From JANXQE01 sp035651635 (GTDB taxonomy: Bacteria > Verrucomicrobiota > Verrucomicrobiia > Limisphaerales > UBA8199): DNA of 64,000 nucleotides. Below the pieces are notes generated by a model. It saw only the letters and a program-made list of their open reading frames with translations. It made no database searches and was not told where the DNA came from. The stretch covers positions 1-64,000 of the forward strand of contig DASRFK010000313.1 of NCBI GenBank assembly GCA_035651635.1, given 5' to 3'. This document shows, piece by piece, positions 9,335-18,291 of this stretch. Within the stretch, counting starts at the first letter, position 1. The number at the start of each line of letters is the position of its first letter. Both the position numbers and the translations under genes were made by a program.

Positions 9335-10844
9335 GGGAATCGAGGGAGGGAGACAAAGCGGCCAGGCGTAAAATGCTTTCCTCTGTCGCTTGGGCGCGCG
9401 GGATTTCCCCCGCCAGGCAGCCTTCGCGCATCACCAGGATGCGATCCGCCAGGGAAAGCACTTCGGGGAGTTCAGAGGAAATCAGGACAATGGCCGCGCC
9501 TTGACGGGCCAATTCGCGTAAAAGTTGGTGCACTTCCATTTTCGCGCCGACGTCAATGCCGCGGGTAGGTTCGTCCACGATGAATATCGGAGGCCGAACC
9601 AGGAGCCAGCGCGCGAGGAGGATTTTCTGTTGGTTGCCGCCACTGAGTTGCTGCACCGCATGTGGGTTGGTCAACCTCAGGCGCGTCGCCGCCATTTGGG
9701 ATTGTTCTTCCATGGCGCGGTCATCCAGCCACCAACACCCAAATCGCTCCAGGCCGGCAGCGCCGAAATTGTCCGCGAGATTCATTTCCAAAAACAAACC
9801 CGCATCCTTGCGATCTTCGGGCAGATAACCGATCCCGGCCCGAATCGCGTCGCTCGGGGACCGAATTAGGATAGAGCGGCCCTCGACGCGGATGGTCCCC
9901 GCAGTGATGCGCCGGGCGCCAAAGATCGCCATCGCCAATTCTGTGCGTCCAGAACCGGCCAGGCCGGCGAAGGCCGTGATCTCGCCCGAATGCGCCTTGA
10001 AGGAGATCCCCTCCAACAAGCTGTCATCGCTCAAACCCTCAACCTCCAGGGCGGCCGCGCCGGAGGCAGGTTGCCGCGAAGCCTCGCTTCGACTGAAAGA
10101 CAACTCACGTCCCACCATGCGCATTATCAGTTCTTCCTCGGAAACTTCGTCGCACCTGAATGTGCCCTGGCCCTCGCCGTCCCTTAGCACAGTCACCCGG
10201 TCACAGATGCGGAACACCTCCGCCATGCGATGGGAGATGTAAACAACACCCGCGCCCCGCTCACGCAGGCGGCGAATCACGCGAAAGAGAGTCGTGGTTT
10301 CAGCCTCCGTAAGCGCGGAGGTAGGCTCGTCCAAAACCAGCACTCGTGCTTCAATCGAAAGCGCCTTTGCGATCTCAACCATTTGTTGTTCCGCTGGGGA
10401 AAGATCTTCGACTGGGGTTTCCGAACTGAGATTGATGTCCAGTTCAGCAAGGATCTCCTGTGTGCGTCGATGCATCTGCCCGCGATTGATCATCCCCAAG
10501 GGCCCGACCGGCTGGCGTCCAAAGAAAACATTCTCGGCCACGCTGAGCGGCGCAGCCAGGCTGCGTTCCTGAAAAACCATGGCGATGCCCGCTTCCTGAG
10601 CAGCCCACGGGCTGGTGAACGAAACAGACGCCCCGCACAAAGCTAGGATGCCTTCGTCGGGAGTGAATACACCGGCCAGAATGTGCATGAGGGTACTCTT
10701 GCCTGCGCCGTTCTCGCCCACCACGGCATGAACCTCGCCTGGCCGGATCTCAAGGTCCACGTGATGAAGGGCGCGAACGCCGGGAAATGACTTGGAAATT
10801 CCCCGGGCCTCGAGCAGTGGCGACGATGCGGCGGCGAAGCTCAT
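9321..10844 (-). CDS. Sugar ABC transporter ATP-binding protein, RbsA/AraG type
   Basis: A 507-aa protein with two ATPase domains in tandem, the usual length for RbsA/AraG/MglA. Domain one (about 10-240) has Walker A GENGAGKST, a degenerate signature LSPAEQQMVEIAKAL and Walker B VLVLDEPTSAL. Domain two (about 255-500) has a degenerate P-loop GLAGSGRTEL, signature LSGGNQQKILLARWL and Walker B IFIVDEPTRGIDVG. It powers uptake through the following permease. Its ATG overlaps the stop of the isomerase-like gene by four bases. Confidence 0.93.
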   Translation of the reverse strand: MSFAAASSPLLEARGISKSFPGVRALHHVDLEIRPGEVHAVVGENGAGKSTLMHILAGVFTPDEGILALCGASVSFTSPWAAQEAGIAMVFQERSLAAPLSVAENVFFGRQPVGPLGMINRGQMHRRTQEILAELDINLSSETPVEDLSPAEQQMVEIAKALSIEARVLVLDEPTSALTEAETTTLFRVIRRLRERGAGVVYISHRMAEVFRICDRVTVLRDGEGQGTFRCDEVSEEELIMRMVGRELSFSRSEASRQPASGAAALEVEGLSDDSLLEGISFKAHSGEITAFAGLAGSGRTELAMAIFGARRITAGTIRVEGRSILIRSPSDAIRAGIGYLPEDRKDAGLFLEMNLADNFGAAGLERFGCWWLDDRAMEEQSQMAATRLRLTNPHAVQQLSGGNQQKILLARWLLVRPPIFIVDEPTRGIDVGAKMEVHQLLRELARQGAAIVLISSELPEVLSLADRILVMREGCLAGEIPRAQATEESILRLAALSPSLDSHACA

Positions 10845-12265
10845 TCGTGCACGTACATTTCCCAGCCTAGATAGGTGGCGGCGGCTTCGTTGATGGCGTT
10901 TGCGCAGTTGGACCGGACCATGGAGACGTGATGCTCAAACCCTTGTTTGCAAATGTATTTCATCAGCTTCTGAAGGTTCGGGACCTGGCAGACGGCGATG
11001 GAACCCAGCATGTTGAATGGATCCGCCGTGAATTGGCCTTCCCCGACGTAGCCACGCACTCGACCGTTAAGGTCGTCCGTCGAGAAGCGCAGGTAGGTCA
11101 TTGGCCCAGGTTCGACCTTGGCGTCAATTCCCCCGAAGCACAGCTCCTCGCCCAGAACACTCCCGAGCACGCTTAAGTTCGAGATTTGGACCGGTTTGCC
11201 GACAAAACCTTTCGGATAATTGCCGCAATGCTGGGCGACGCACTTGTTTCGATCGTCTGCATAATTGTTATTCCAATCCACAATGGCCGCAGGATTGCCC
11301 GTAGCCAACACAAGGGCATACATGGCTGTGACGCCGGCGACATCGACCTCGCAAGCGCACGGGATCAAGTGATCGCTCATGATGCTCATGGTGAGGCAGG
11401 TGGCGCAGCCATAGTTCTGTTGGATGGAAGTCCAGCACTGGAAGCCGGCTGCATCGATCGCGTTGGCCCGCATCCAGTCCTCGGCCGCCAGGAAAAGACG
11501 CAAATGCTTGTCGAACTTGGCGTCGAGATTCTTGATGCCAGGAGCGACGGTCCCATAGCCTTTAATCTCCTCCAGCTTGTCCCTGGCCCGGGCGGAGCCA
11601 ACATCAACCCGGTTCGCTGCCGCGATGATTTCCGAGAGGTCCACTGGGATGACTGTAATCCCCGATGCCTGCAGTAGCTTCTCGCTGGAGCGCATGGTTT
11701 GAAAGGCCGCGGGCCTGGCGCCGATGGCGCCGATGCGGGCGTTGCGGAGGCCATTGGTGACACGGCAAACGGCGGCAAAGAACTCGATATCTTTTAAAAA
11801 AGCGTTGCTGCTGAGCGGTACTGTGTGGGTCGCCGTGTCGGTCCAGGGAATGCCGTACTGCCGAAGGTTGTTACAGACCGAAATCTTGCCGCAGAAAGAG
11901 TCGCGGCGATGGGCCGTGTCGAGCTTGTCCAATTCGTCATCGCAGGCCTGCACCAGGACCGGAACGCCCAGCTTGGCCCAATTCAGCGCGTTCACGATTC
12001 CGAGCTCGTCACCGAAATTGGGCAGGCACACAATGACGCCGTCGATTTGATTGCGGTGCTGATTGAAGAAATCGGCGCACTTGCGGGCATCCGCCACCGT
12101 CTCGATCGCGCCCGTCGGGGTTTCGCCGGGCGGCAAAATCAGGCTGTGGTTCCCCGCTCGTTCTATCTGCTGGAGCAACTGCTCACGGCCGCTGCGCGCC
12201 AGTTCAGCGGAGAAGCACCCGCGGGTTCCAACGATCACGCCAAAGGTCAATTCGGTTTTTCTCAT
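10841..12265 (-). CDS. L-fucose/L-arabinose isomerase-fold protein
   Basis: About 474 aa from the ATG giving MRKTELTFGVIVG; a longer frame to 12,364 exists but would run into the upstream gene's end, so the shorter start is preferred. The sequence shows the fucose/arabinose isomerase fold: an N-terminal Rossmann-like domain (DGVIVCLPNFGDELGIVNAL), a middle domain (RIGAIGARPAAFQTMRSSE) and a C-terminal domain with AGVTAMYALVLATGNPA. Members interconvert aldoses and ketoses with Mn2+, but several divergent subfamilies have no proven substrate. It sits directly before the ABC transporter genes and would act on the imported sugar. Confidence 0.8.
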   Translation of the reverse strand: MRKTELTFGVIVGTRGCFSAELARSGREQLLQQIERAGNHSLILPPGETPTGAIETVADARKCADFFNQHRNQIDGVIVCLPNFGDELGIVNALNWAKLGVPVLVQACDDELDKLDTAHRRDSFCGKISVCNNLRQYGIPWTDTATHTVPLSSNAFLKDIEFFAAVCRVTNGLRNARIGAIGARPAAFQTMRSSEKLLQASGITVIPVDLSEIIAAANRVDVGSARARDKLEEIKGYGTVAPGIKNLDAKFDKHLRLFLAAEDWMRANAIDAAGFQCWTSIQQNYGCATCLTMSIMSDHLIPCACEVDVAGVTAMYALVLATGNPAAIVDWNNNYADDRNKCVAQHCGNYPKGFVGKPVQISNLSVLGSVLGEELCFGGIDAKVEPGPMTYLRFSTDDLNGRVRGYVGEGQFTADPFNMLGSIAVCQVPNLQKLMKYICKQGFEHHVSMVRSNCANAINEAAATYLGWEMYVHE

Positions 12266-12306
12266 AAGAAGGGGTTTTGGAGACAAATGCGCTGTGCGTT
12301 CCAGCT

Positions 12307-13164
12307 TTAAAGCGTGAGTTCCGGAAGCTCCTTGGCCAGGTACTTCAGGCTCTCCTTTATCCACCGGTCGGGATTGTCGACGGGGTAGTGTGGCTCGCCC
12401 ATTTCAATGCCGGCGATGCACGGCTCACCGACGCGTTTGCAATTCTCTTCGATCCCCAGTTCGAGGGCCTTGTGGATGTAAGCGGCGAAATCCACGGTGC
12501 CGGTGCCGATGATGCTGTTGGTATGATCGTAGCCTTGCGTTTCGCTCAAGTGGACGTGGATGATCTTATCTTTGATCTTTTCGATGCGCTGCGGCCCTTC
12601 GCGGTTGATGGTGAAATGGCCGATGTCGAGGTTCGGAAACACGTTGGGCAGACCGATATCCTCGACCATGCGAGCCGCCTTGTCGGTGCTGTTGAGGATG
12701 AAGTAAATGTGAGGCTCGATCTCCAGGTCCACCAGCAAACCCTGCTTGAGACCCCACTGAGCCAGTTTGCGGATCGACTCAATCGAATTGAGCCAGGCGA
12801 CCTCAGGAAGCATCTCAGCCCGGTGCACGCCGCAGCCCCAGCAAATCAGGACCTGGCGGCCTCCCAACTCGAGTTGAAACTCGCTGCACCGCTTCATGTA
12901 ATCCAGTACCTGCTGGCGAATTCTGGCGCTGGGACACGCCATGTGCTCGACCTCGGCCAGCAACATCTGCGAGCTGCATAACTCGAAGTCGCGGTGCATC
13001 CTGATGATTTCCCGGCGCCGCTTGGCGCTCATTACCGTCGGATCTCCCGAGCCGCAGGCGGCGTACTCGGTAAACTTAAAGCCCATCCGGTGGGCGCTTT
13101 TGAGGGTCTTCTCGATTGGCCATTTGGCCACCTCGTAGACGTAAGTATTGAGAGCGAGTTTCAT
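12307..13164 (-). CDS. Sugar phosphate isomerase/epimerase, xylose-isomerase-like TIM barrel
   Basis: A 285-aa soluble protein of the AP_endonuc_2 TIM-barrel family. Metal-ligand positions are plausible at the strand ends: VDLEIEPHIYF (Glu), FPNLDIGHF (Asp, His), IIHVHLSETQG (His) and IAGIEMGEPH (Glu). Such proteins isomerise or epimerise free or phosphorylated sugars with a divalent metal. The start overlaps the stop of the preceding GH140-like gene by four bases, and a 41-bp gap separates it from the next gene. Substrate unknown; D-apiose and other branched or C5 sugars are handled by members of this superfamily. Confidence 0.83.
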   Translation of the reverse strand: MKLALNTYVYEVAKWPIEKTLKSAHRMGFKFTEYAACGSGDPTVMSAKRRREIIRMHRDFELCSSQMLLAEVEHMACPSARIRQQVLDYMKRCSEFQLELGGRQVLICWGCGVHRAEMLPEVAWLNSIESIRKLAQWGLKQGLLVDLEIEPHIYFILNSTDKAARMVEDIGLPNVFPNLDIGHFTINREGPQRIEKIKDKIIHVHLSETQGYDHTNSIIGTGTVDFAAYIHKALELGIEENCKRVGEPCIAGIEMGEPHYPVDNPDRWIKESLKYLAKELPELTL

Positions 13165-14519
13165 GATTGTTGGTTAGGTTCAGGTTTAGTCGCTTCCCTT
13201 TCAAAGTCGGGCAAGGTTCCAGGCGGGGAGAAATCTGCTTCCGCGCTATCAATTACCAAAACCCAGTCGCTGCACGGGCCGGCCCACGGGGCGGTGAACT
13301 CCAACCGGTCAACGCCGGGTAAACAGCCACCGTCGATCGCGTCGCCGGTGCGCGGGTCGTACCACCATGCTTGGAGGGCAGCAGCACACAGTGACTCGAG
13401 GGTTACCGTCACCGTCCCTCCCTGGGGCAGGTAGACTAAGATGTATCCTTCTCCGCGGCAGGCACGACGATGCTCCGGGCCGGTTTTTTCCTCGAGGAGA
13501 ATTGATTGGTCGGGGACACGAGAGAGCATTGGGCGTGATTCGATGAGGTTGCGGAGGTGGCGCATTTGGCACGCCCCCGGGAGGTCCAGTGCCTGGCGCC
13601 AATTGCGTCGGGCAAAACTGATTGGCGCATAGCTTTGGCAGAAGAACTGCCACACGGGGTGACAGCCGTACGTATGGCCAAAGGCGCCGGCGAACACGGC
13701 CCAATATGCAGCCTGGCGCGCATCGTAATCATCGAACCAGCCCAACTCTTGCGGCTTCCAATTCACAGGGTGATCCTCGTAGCGCGGCTCGCCATCCAGG
13801 CAGGGCTTTGTCGGCAGGAGGATGTAATCGCGGGCGATGATCTGATCATTGCCCAGATGTTTTCTTTCGTGGCCCGATTGAGCGAGATTGAAGTCCAGCC
13901 ACGGAGCCTGGTGAAACCACTCGGAAGAGCTGTGGCCGCCGTTACCTCCAAGCGGATGGAAGGTCATCAGGTGGTTCTGGTCGGCTGACTTGATACCATG
14001 CGCGATTGCTTCCCAAATCGCGCGGTTGTCACCGCCCCCCTGGCGATCGCCGCCGTTGATCCAGATGATGTTCCAGGTGTCGCGGTACCGGTTGCCGAGC
14101 CATTCCCCATAAGCCCGAGCGTTTTTCGGCTCGAAAATGAGCGGGCCTTTGCCGTGGCCCAGCAATTCGATTTTGTCGCCCCAGGTCGGAACCAGGCCGA
14201 TGAAGAGACCTTTTTGAGCGGCTAAATGGATGAGCCGATCTACGTGATGAAAGTACGCCTCGTTTGGTTTCAGCGGGTCGTTGTTGATCAGCGGACGTTC
14301 GCCGTAAGCATTGGGAGTGACCAAGCCATCGAACTCCGCCAGCACAACTGCCTGTACGACAGTGAAGCCTTTCTGACGGCGATTTTCCAGGTAATGATCG
14401 GCTTCCTCGAAAGATGGGCGATGGAACAATTCCCAGGCTGTATCCGCCAACCAGAAGAACGGCTTTCCCGCTTCCCAGGTGAGGAAGCGTCGATTATCTG
14501 AGATGACCAGACGTTTCAT
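13161..14519 (-). CDS. GH140-like (DUF4038, apiosidase-like) hydrolase without signal peptide
   Basis: About 452 aa from the ATG at 14,519, which overlaps the permease stop in ATGA; the open frame continues upstream to 15,269 but that part is the permease gene read in another frame. It starts at once with the conserved RFLTWEAGKPFFWLADTAWELFH block and lacks a signal peptide, so it may be cytoplasmic. Likely catalytic acids are Asp about 158 (INGGD) and Glu about 244 (LDGEPRYEDHP), the positions used by GH140 apiosidases. The C-terminal 90 residues form the beta-sandwich usual in this family. It is a paralogue of the secreted protein at 20,435-21,886. Confidence 0.85.
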   Translation of the reverse strand: MKRLVISDNRRFLTWEAGKPFFWLADTAWELFHRPSFEEADHYLENRRQKGFTVVQAVVLAEFDGLVTPNAYGERPLINNDPLKPNEAYFHHVDRLIHLAAQKGLFIGLVPTWGDKIELLGHGKGPLIFEPKNARAYGEWLGNRYRDTWNIIWINGGDRQGGGDNRAIWEAIAHGIKSADQNHLMTFHPLGGNGGHSSSEWFHQAPWLDFNLAQSGHERKHLGNDQIIARDYILLPTKPCLDGEPRYEDHPVNWKPQELGWFDDYDARQAAYWAVFAGAFGHTYGCHPVWQFFCQSYAPISFARRNWRQALDLPGACQMRHLRNLIESRPMLSRVPDQSILLEEKTGPEHRRACRGEGYILVYLPQGGTVTVTLESLCAAALQAWWYDPRTGDAIDGGCLPGVDRLEFTAPWAGPCSDWVLVIDSAEADFSPPGTLPDFEREATKPEPNQQS

Positions 14520-15841
14520 CGGTATTTGGTGGTGGCCCCCTGGTCCTTGGTGTCGGGGTTCAGCGGGCTGCCTAATTCCGGTGCAACCGATCCGGTAGTC
14601 GGGAAGTTGGGCATCTCCCGCGTAGTCGTCAGTTTGCAGCCCTTCAAGGCATAGAAGAGCACAAACAGGTAGGGAACGAGACAAATCCCGAAAGACCGCG
14701 GAAGCCCGATGGTATCGGCCAGCCGCCCTTGCAGAACCGGGAGCAACGCGCAGCCCAAAAAACCGGTGGTGAGCAGCCCCGAAGCTTGCGCAGTTCGCTC
14801 GCCAAGCCCCTCGATGGCCAATGAATAAAGAGTGGGGAAGAAGATCGAGACGAAGAAGCCTGCAGACATAATCGACATGATTGCCATCCCTCCGGTGGCG
14901 ACCATCATGAGGCCGACGAAAAGAAGCGCGCCCACCGCGTTGAACGCCAGGGTGTGCGCCGGTTTCACCCGCTTCTGGACCCAGGACCCGGCCAACCGGC
15001 CGATAGCAAATACCGCGAAATAGACCGTGAATAATTGCTGGGATCCGCGCGAGGAAATCCCCGCTACCGTCCGATCTTCCAGGTAATTGCGAAACAGGCC
15101 GAACAGACCAGCCTCGGCACCCAACACGAGAAAGATGGTGATGAACCCAAGCATGACCTTGGGTCGAGCCCATAGACTGTCCGGTGCCGGCGCGGCTTTC
15201 GGGCTGGCGCTGTTGGAACTGAGGTTGGCCGAGATGTCGACGTTGCCGGCCATTAAGGTAAGCAGGCAAATTCCGATAAGAACGAGGCCAATCACGAGGA
15301 AGAGTCCTTGCATATAGGGCATTTTGCCTTCTATGCCGACAGTTGTAACCGGGATGATCAGTGTCAGCAGGAAGGGGGCGATGATTTGGGCGATGGCGCC
15401 CAAGGCATTGCCCAGATTGAGCCGGCTCGAGCCGCCATCCTGGGGACCCAGGCCTGAGAGGAGCGGGTTACCTGCGACCAACTGGAAATTGAAGCCCATC
15501 CCGATGACGAAAAAGGCAACCAGGACCAGGGTATAATTTCCGCTCCGCAAGCCAGGCACCAGCAAGAGGGTGCCGGTTGCGAACAACGCCATGGCGATGC
15601 TGAGGCAATTTTTGTATCCCGCGCGCGGAAGCAAAAAACCGATCACAACAGCCAGGGCGAAAGGGATATTTTTTGCGAAAGTGGTGTATTGCTGTTGCTG
15701 ATAATTCAGGTGGAAGTACTCCTTGAACTCCGGGTTGAACGCCCCTTCAAAGCACAGCGCCATTCCGCAAAAGAAATAGATAAAATAGACCGTATACAGC
15801 AAGCCGCGGACAGAACGCGTTTCAGGGGCGGTCATATTCAC
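14516..15841 (-). CDS. MFS sugar permease, FucP type
   Basis: A 441-aa membrane protein with about 12 hydrophobic helices, similar to L-fucose:H+ symporter FucP. Features include an N-terminal helix with YFIYFFCGMALCFEGAFNPE, FNFQLVAGNPLLSGLGP with GGSSRLNLGNALGAIAQIIAPF, and the second-half segment GFFVSIFFPTLYSLAIEGLG. It would import a monosaccharide by proton symport across the inner membrane. Coupled by 4-bp overlaps both to the SDR gene before it and to the GH140-like gene after it. The same operon also carries an ABC importer, so two uptake routes coexist. Confidence 0.88.
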   Translation of the reverse strand: MNMTAPETRSVRGLLYTVYFIYFFCGMALCFEGAFNPEFKEYFHLNYQQQQYTTFAKNIPFALAVVIGFLLPRAGYKNCLSIAMALFATGTLLLVPGLRSGNYTLVLVAFFVIGMGFNFQLVAGNPLLSGLGPQDGGSSRLNLGNALGAIAQIIAPFLLTLIIPVTTVGIEGKMPYMQGLFLVIGLVLIGICLLTLMAGNVDISANLSSNSASPKAAPAPDSLWARPKVMLGFITIFLVLGAEAGLFGLFRNYLEDRTVAGISSRGSQQLFTVYFAVFAIGRLAGSWVQKRVKPAHTLAFNAVGALLFVGLMMVATGGMAIMSIMSAGFFVSIFFPTLYSLAIEGLGERTAQASGLLTTGFLGCALLPVLQGRLADTIGLPRSFGICLVPYLFVLFYALKGCKLTTTREMPNFPTTGSVAPELGSPLNPDTKDQGATTKYR

Positions 15842-16872
15842 ACCGGGTTGATTCGGAATTCCTCAACCAAAGCTGACGCATGCGCCCGCCAGGCGTTTAC
15901 GATGCGGTCGTAGAAGGGGTGATTGTCTGAATTCTCGATCAGGTTATGTCGCGATAGATGATCGAGGCACTTCCGGACGCCTTGCTCAAAGGGTACAGTG
16001 TAGCGAAAGCCCAGGTCTCGTTTGGCCTTGGTATTATCAAAGAGGTTGTGATGCCGGAAATTTTCCAGGCACCACTCCGCTTGTTTCGGAGCCAAGTTGG
16101 CCAGGAGGTCGGTAGGGATGTAGACAAAATCCGGTTCGGGCGCGCCCATCACACCAGCGATGGTTCGCCAGATATGATTGTGCGTCATCCATTCGTCCCC
16201 TGGAAGGTTGTAGTCCTGGCCGAAGGCCTTTGTGTTGCCGATCGCGCCGGTGAAGCCGCGGGCGACGTCATCCCGGTAGGTGGCTACCCAGATCGAAGTG
16301 CCGTCACCGTGAAGGATGATTGGTCTGCCACGGCGCAACCGATCGAGGTGGTAACTCTGGCCGCCAAACGAATGAATGCCCGGGCTCCACGCTTCGTTGT
16401 AAGTAAACGCAGGCCGGCAGATGGTCAGAGCGAACTCGCCTCGACGATGCGCTTCCCACAGAGCCTGTTCGCATAGCACTTTTTTATGTGCATACGGAAA
16501 GCTCGGTCGGGCTTCCACCACGCCATTCTCCTCGGTTACAGGGTAACACTGCGGTGTCTTCCGATAAACATCCACTGTGCTGCAGAAAATAAACTGTTGT
16601 GTCCGACCTCGGAAGATTTCGATGTCGCACTGCGCGTCCGCCAGCTCGTAACAGATCATGTCGATGACACAATCGAATCGTCCCAGCCCGCTGAGTTTGT
16701 CACGGAGCTCCTCTCGCCTCGTCCGATCTCCGGTGATGATCCGGGCACCGGTCAGCCATTCGGGAGTTTTCGAAGAGCGTTTGAAAAGCGTCAGCTCGTG
16801 GCCCTGCGCAACCAATGTTTTCGTGAGGGGAGTGCTGATGTTGCCGGTGCCGCCAATGACAAGGATCTTCAT
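15838..16872 (-). CDS. NAD-dependent epimerase/dehydratase (extended SDR)
   Basis: A 344-aa Rossmann protein with the N-terminal nucleotide-binding motif VIGGTGNIS, the active-site Ser region FIFCSTVDVYR, and the catalytic pair in SFPYAHKK (Tyr-x-x-x-Lys). It is of the kind that oxidises or epimerises nucleotide sugars or free sugars; the substrate cannot be read from sequence. Four-base overlaps on both sides place it firmly in the operon between the beta-helix protein and the FucP-like permease. Confidence 0.82.
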   Translation of the reverse strand: MKILVIGGTGNISTPLTKTLVAQGHELTLFKRSSKTPEWLTGARIITGDRTRREELRDKLSGLGRFDCVIDMICYELADAQCDIEIFRGRTQQFIFCSTVDVYRKTPQCYPVTEENGVVEARPSFPYAHKKVLCEQALWEAHRRGEFALTICRPAFTYNEAWSPGIHSFGGQSYHLDRLRRGRPIILHGDGTSIWVATYRDDVARGFTGAIGNTKAFGQDYNLPGDEWMTHNHIWRTIAGVMGAPEPDFVYIPTDLLANLAPKQAEWCLENFRHHNLFDNTKAKRDLGFRYTVPFEQGVRKCLDHLSRHNLIENSDNHPFYDRIVNAWRAHASALVEEFRINPV

Positions 16873-18275
16873 GGCTGTTTGGTAATCGGCTGAGGGGGGC
16901 GGAAAGGCTCGTTATCTCGCAGCATCGCCTCCTTGCCAATGTCGTTCTGGATCTTCACGCCATAATAGCCGTTGTTGCCCTCGAGAATCGCAGATTTCAG
17001 GCCCGACTTAAGCCAGACGCTTCCCGGCTGGTTCCGGACGTCGTTCCCGGTCCAAGCATCTCCGGGTTTGCGCTGGCGCGAACGGGCGTCAAAGGTTGAA
17101 CCATGGACCTGAAGCTTGCCGTTCTCAGCGACAATCGAGAAACCGGGGTCCTCGTGGTTATCGTTTGAAAAATAACAATCGGAGAAAGAAACGTAAGCGC
17201 TGCCGCGCAAGAGGGCATTATGCGCCACCGGCCCCCAAAACCCGCAGTTCACGAACCGGATGCTGCCGGAGCAACCGGGTTCCACCACCACTTGAGTGCT
17301 GCGTCCAATGCGATGGGCGTTGAATTCGCCATTATTGATCAGCAGTCCCTGAGGCTGGATCGACTCGACCAGCACGCACGTGTCGCAGGCGTCGGCACCA
17401 ATGCCTGAGAACTGCCCGTTACAGGCGCCGTTTTCTGTTTCGATAAATCGATATCCAATTTTTGCGGGAAAAACGAACGTGTTGTTGACGTACTCCCAGT
17501 CGGTACGCCCGAAAATGAAGGCTTCCAGATTCTGCTGCATGTAGGCGACCACCTGCTTCCAATTGCCCGCAAAGGCCGGGTTGGCCCAGAAATGAGAATG
17601 GAATTGCACATTCTCGATCCGGCCGATATCACCGGTCCAATCGACAAGGATTCCTCGCCTGAGCACGCACCCATTGATCTGAGAAAGACGGTGCCGGCCA
17701 TTCTCGGTCGGCCCAGTTCGGATGCCGTTGTAGCTGTTGATGAGTGTGACACTTTCCACGGTGCTGTCGAAACTCACTTCGTTTGTGTTGGCCGGGTTGG
17801 CGCGGATGTGGATGGTCCAAGGATAAGGCCGGATATCCTCCACGCGTTGCTCGGGGTAATAGACAGTGATGCCCTTGAGCGAGGTGGAACTGCGCATCTC
17901 GATGAATGCTGGCCCGTCCTCGTGATCCCGGCCTTCGGTAGGGAGTAAAATGGAACCGGTGGCGGGTTCCCAGGATTGCGGGGCCTGGTTGAGTCCGCTC
18001 AAGTGCACCCCCATCTTGAGTTCCAGGTGTCCGTTGCAGCGCCAGCGACCGGCGGGAATGACGACCAACCCGCCTTTCTGGCTCGCCGCATCAATCGATT
18101 TTTGAATTGCGGTGGTGCAATCAGTCTGGCCATCGCCCACAGCGCCAAAGTCCAGAATGTTGAAACTCCCCAACGCCTGCGTCTGGATAAGATTGGCGGA
18201 AGAGGGCGCCTGCGCCGCAACGCTCGTGCAGAAAGCCAGGACCGAGAGGAGGCAAAGCAACAGGGAATGATTCAT
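16869..18275 (-). CDS. Secreted right-handed beta-helix protein, pectate-lyase-3 type
   Basis: A 468-aa protein with a signal peptide (MNHSLLLCLLSVLAFCTSVAAQA). The first domain carries ILDFGAVGDGQTDCTTAIQKSIDAA and GGLVVIPAGRWRCNGHLELK, the signature opening of Pectate_lyase_3/GH28-like parallel beta-helices. The following coils are irregular Asn- and Gly-rich strands (INGCVLRRGILVDWTGDIGRI shortened here to its register). No catalytic Asp cluster can be assigned with confidence, so it may be a lyase, hydrolase or binding protein for pectic or related glycans. It follows the triple-repeat protein gene by 16 bp. Confidence 0.8.
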   Translation of the reverse strand: MNHSLLLCLLSVLAFCTSVAAQAPSSANLIQTQALGSFNILDFGAVGDGQTDCTTAIQKSIDAASQKGGLVVIPAGRWRCNGHLELKMGVHLSGLNQAPQSWEPATGSILLPTEGRDHEDGPAFIEMRSSTSLKGITVYYPEQRVEDIRPYPWTIHIRANPANTNEVSFDSTVESVTLINSYNGIRTGPTENGRHRLSQINGCVLRRGILVDWTGDIGRIENVQFHSHFWANPAFAGNWKQVVAYMQQNLEAFIFGRTDWEYVNNTFVFPAKIGYRFIETENGACNGQFSGIGADACDTCVLVESIQPQGLLINNGEFNAHRIGRSTQVVVEPGCSGSIRFVNCGFWGPVAHNALLRGSAYVSFSDCYFSNDNHEDPGFSIVAENGKLQVHGSTFDARSRQRKPGDAWTGNDVRNQPGSVWLKSGLKSAILEGNNGYYGVKIQNDIGKEAMLRDNEPFRPPQPITKQP

Positions 18276-18291
18276 AAGCGGAGACTTGGGC

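Noticed and set aside
12266..12364. N-terminal extension of the isomerase-like protein
   Set aside because: It would overlap the end of the TIM-barrel gene by 58 bp and has no family match.
14520..15269. N-terminal extension of the GH140-like frame
   Set aside because: These codons are the FucP-like permease gene read in another frame; the ATG at 14,519 with ATGA overlap is the natural start.
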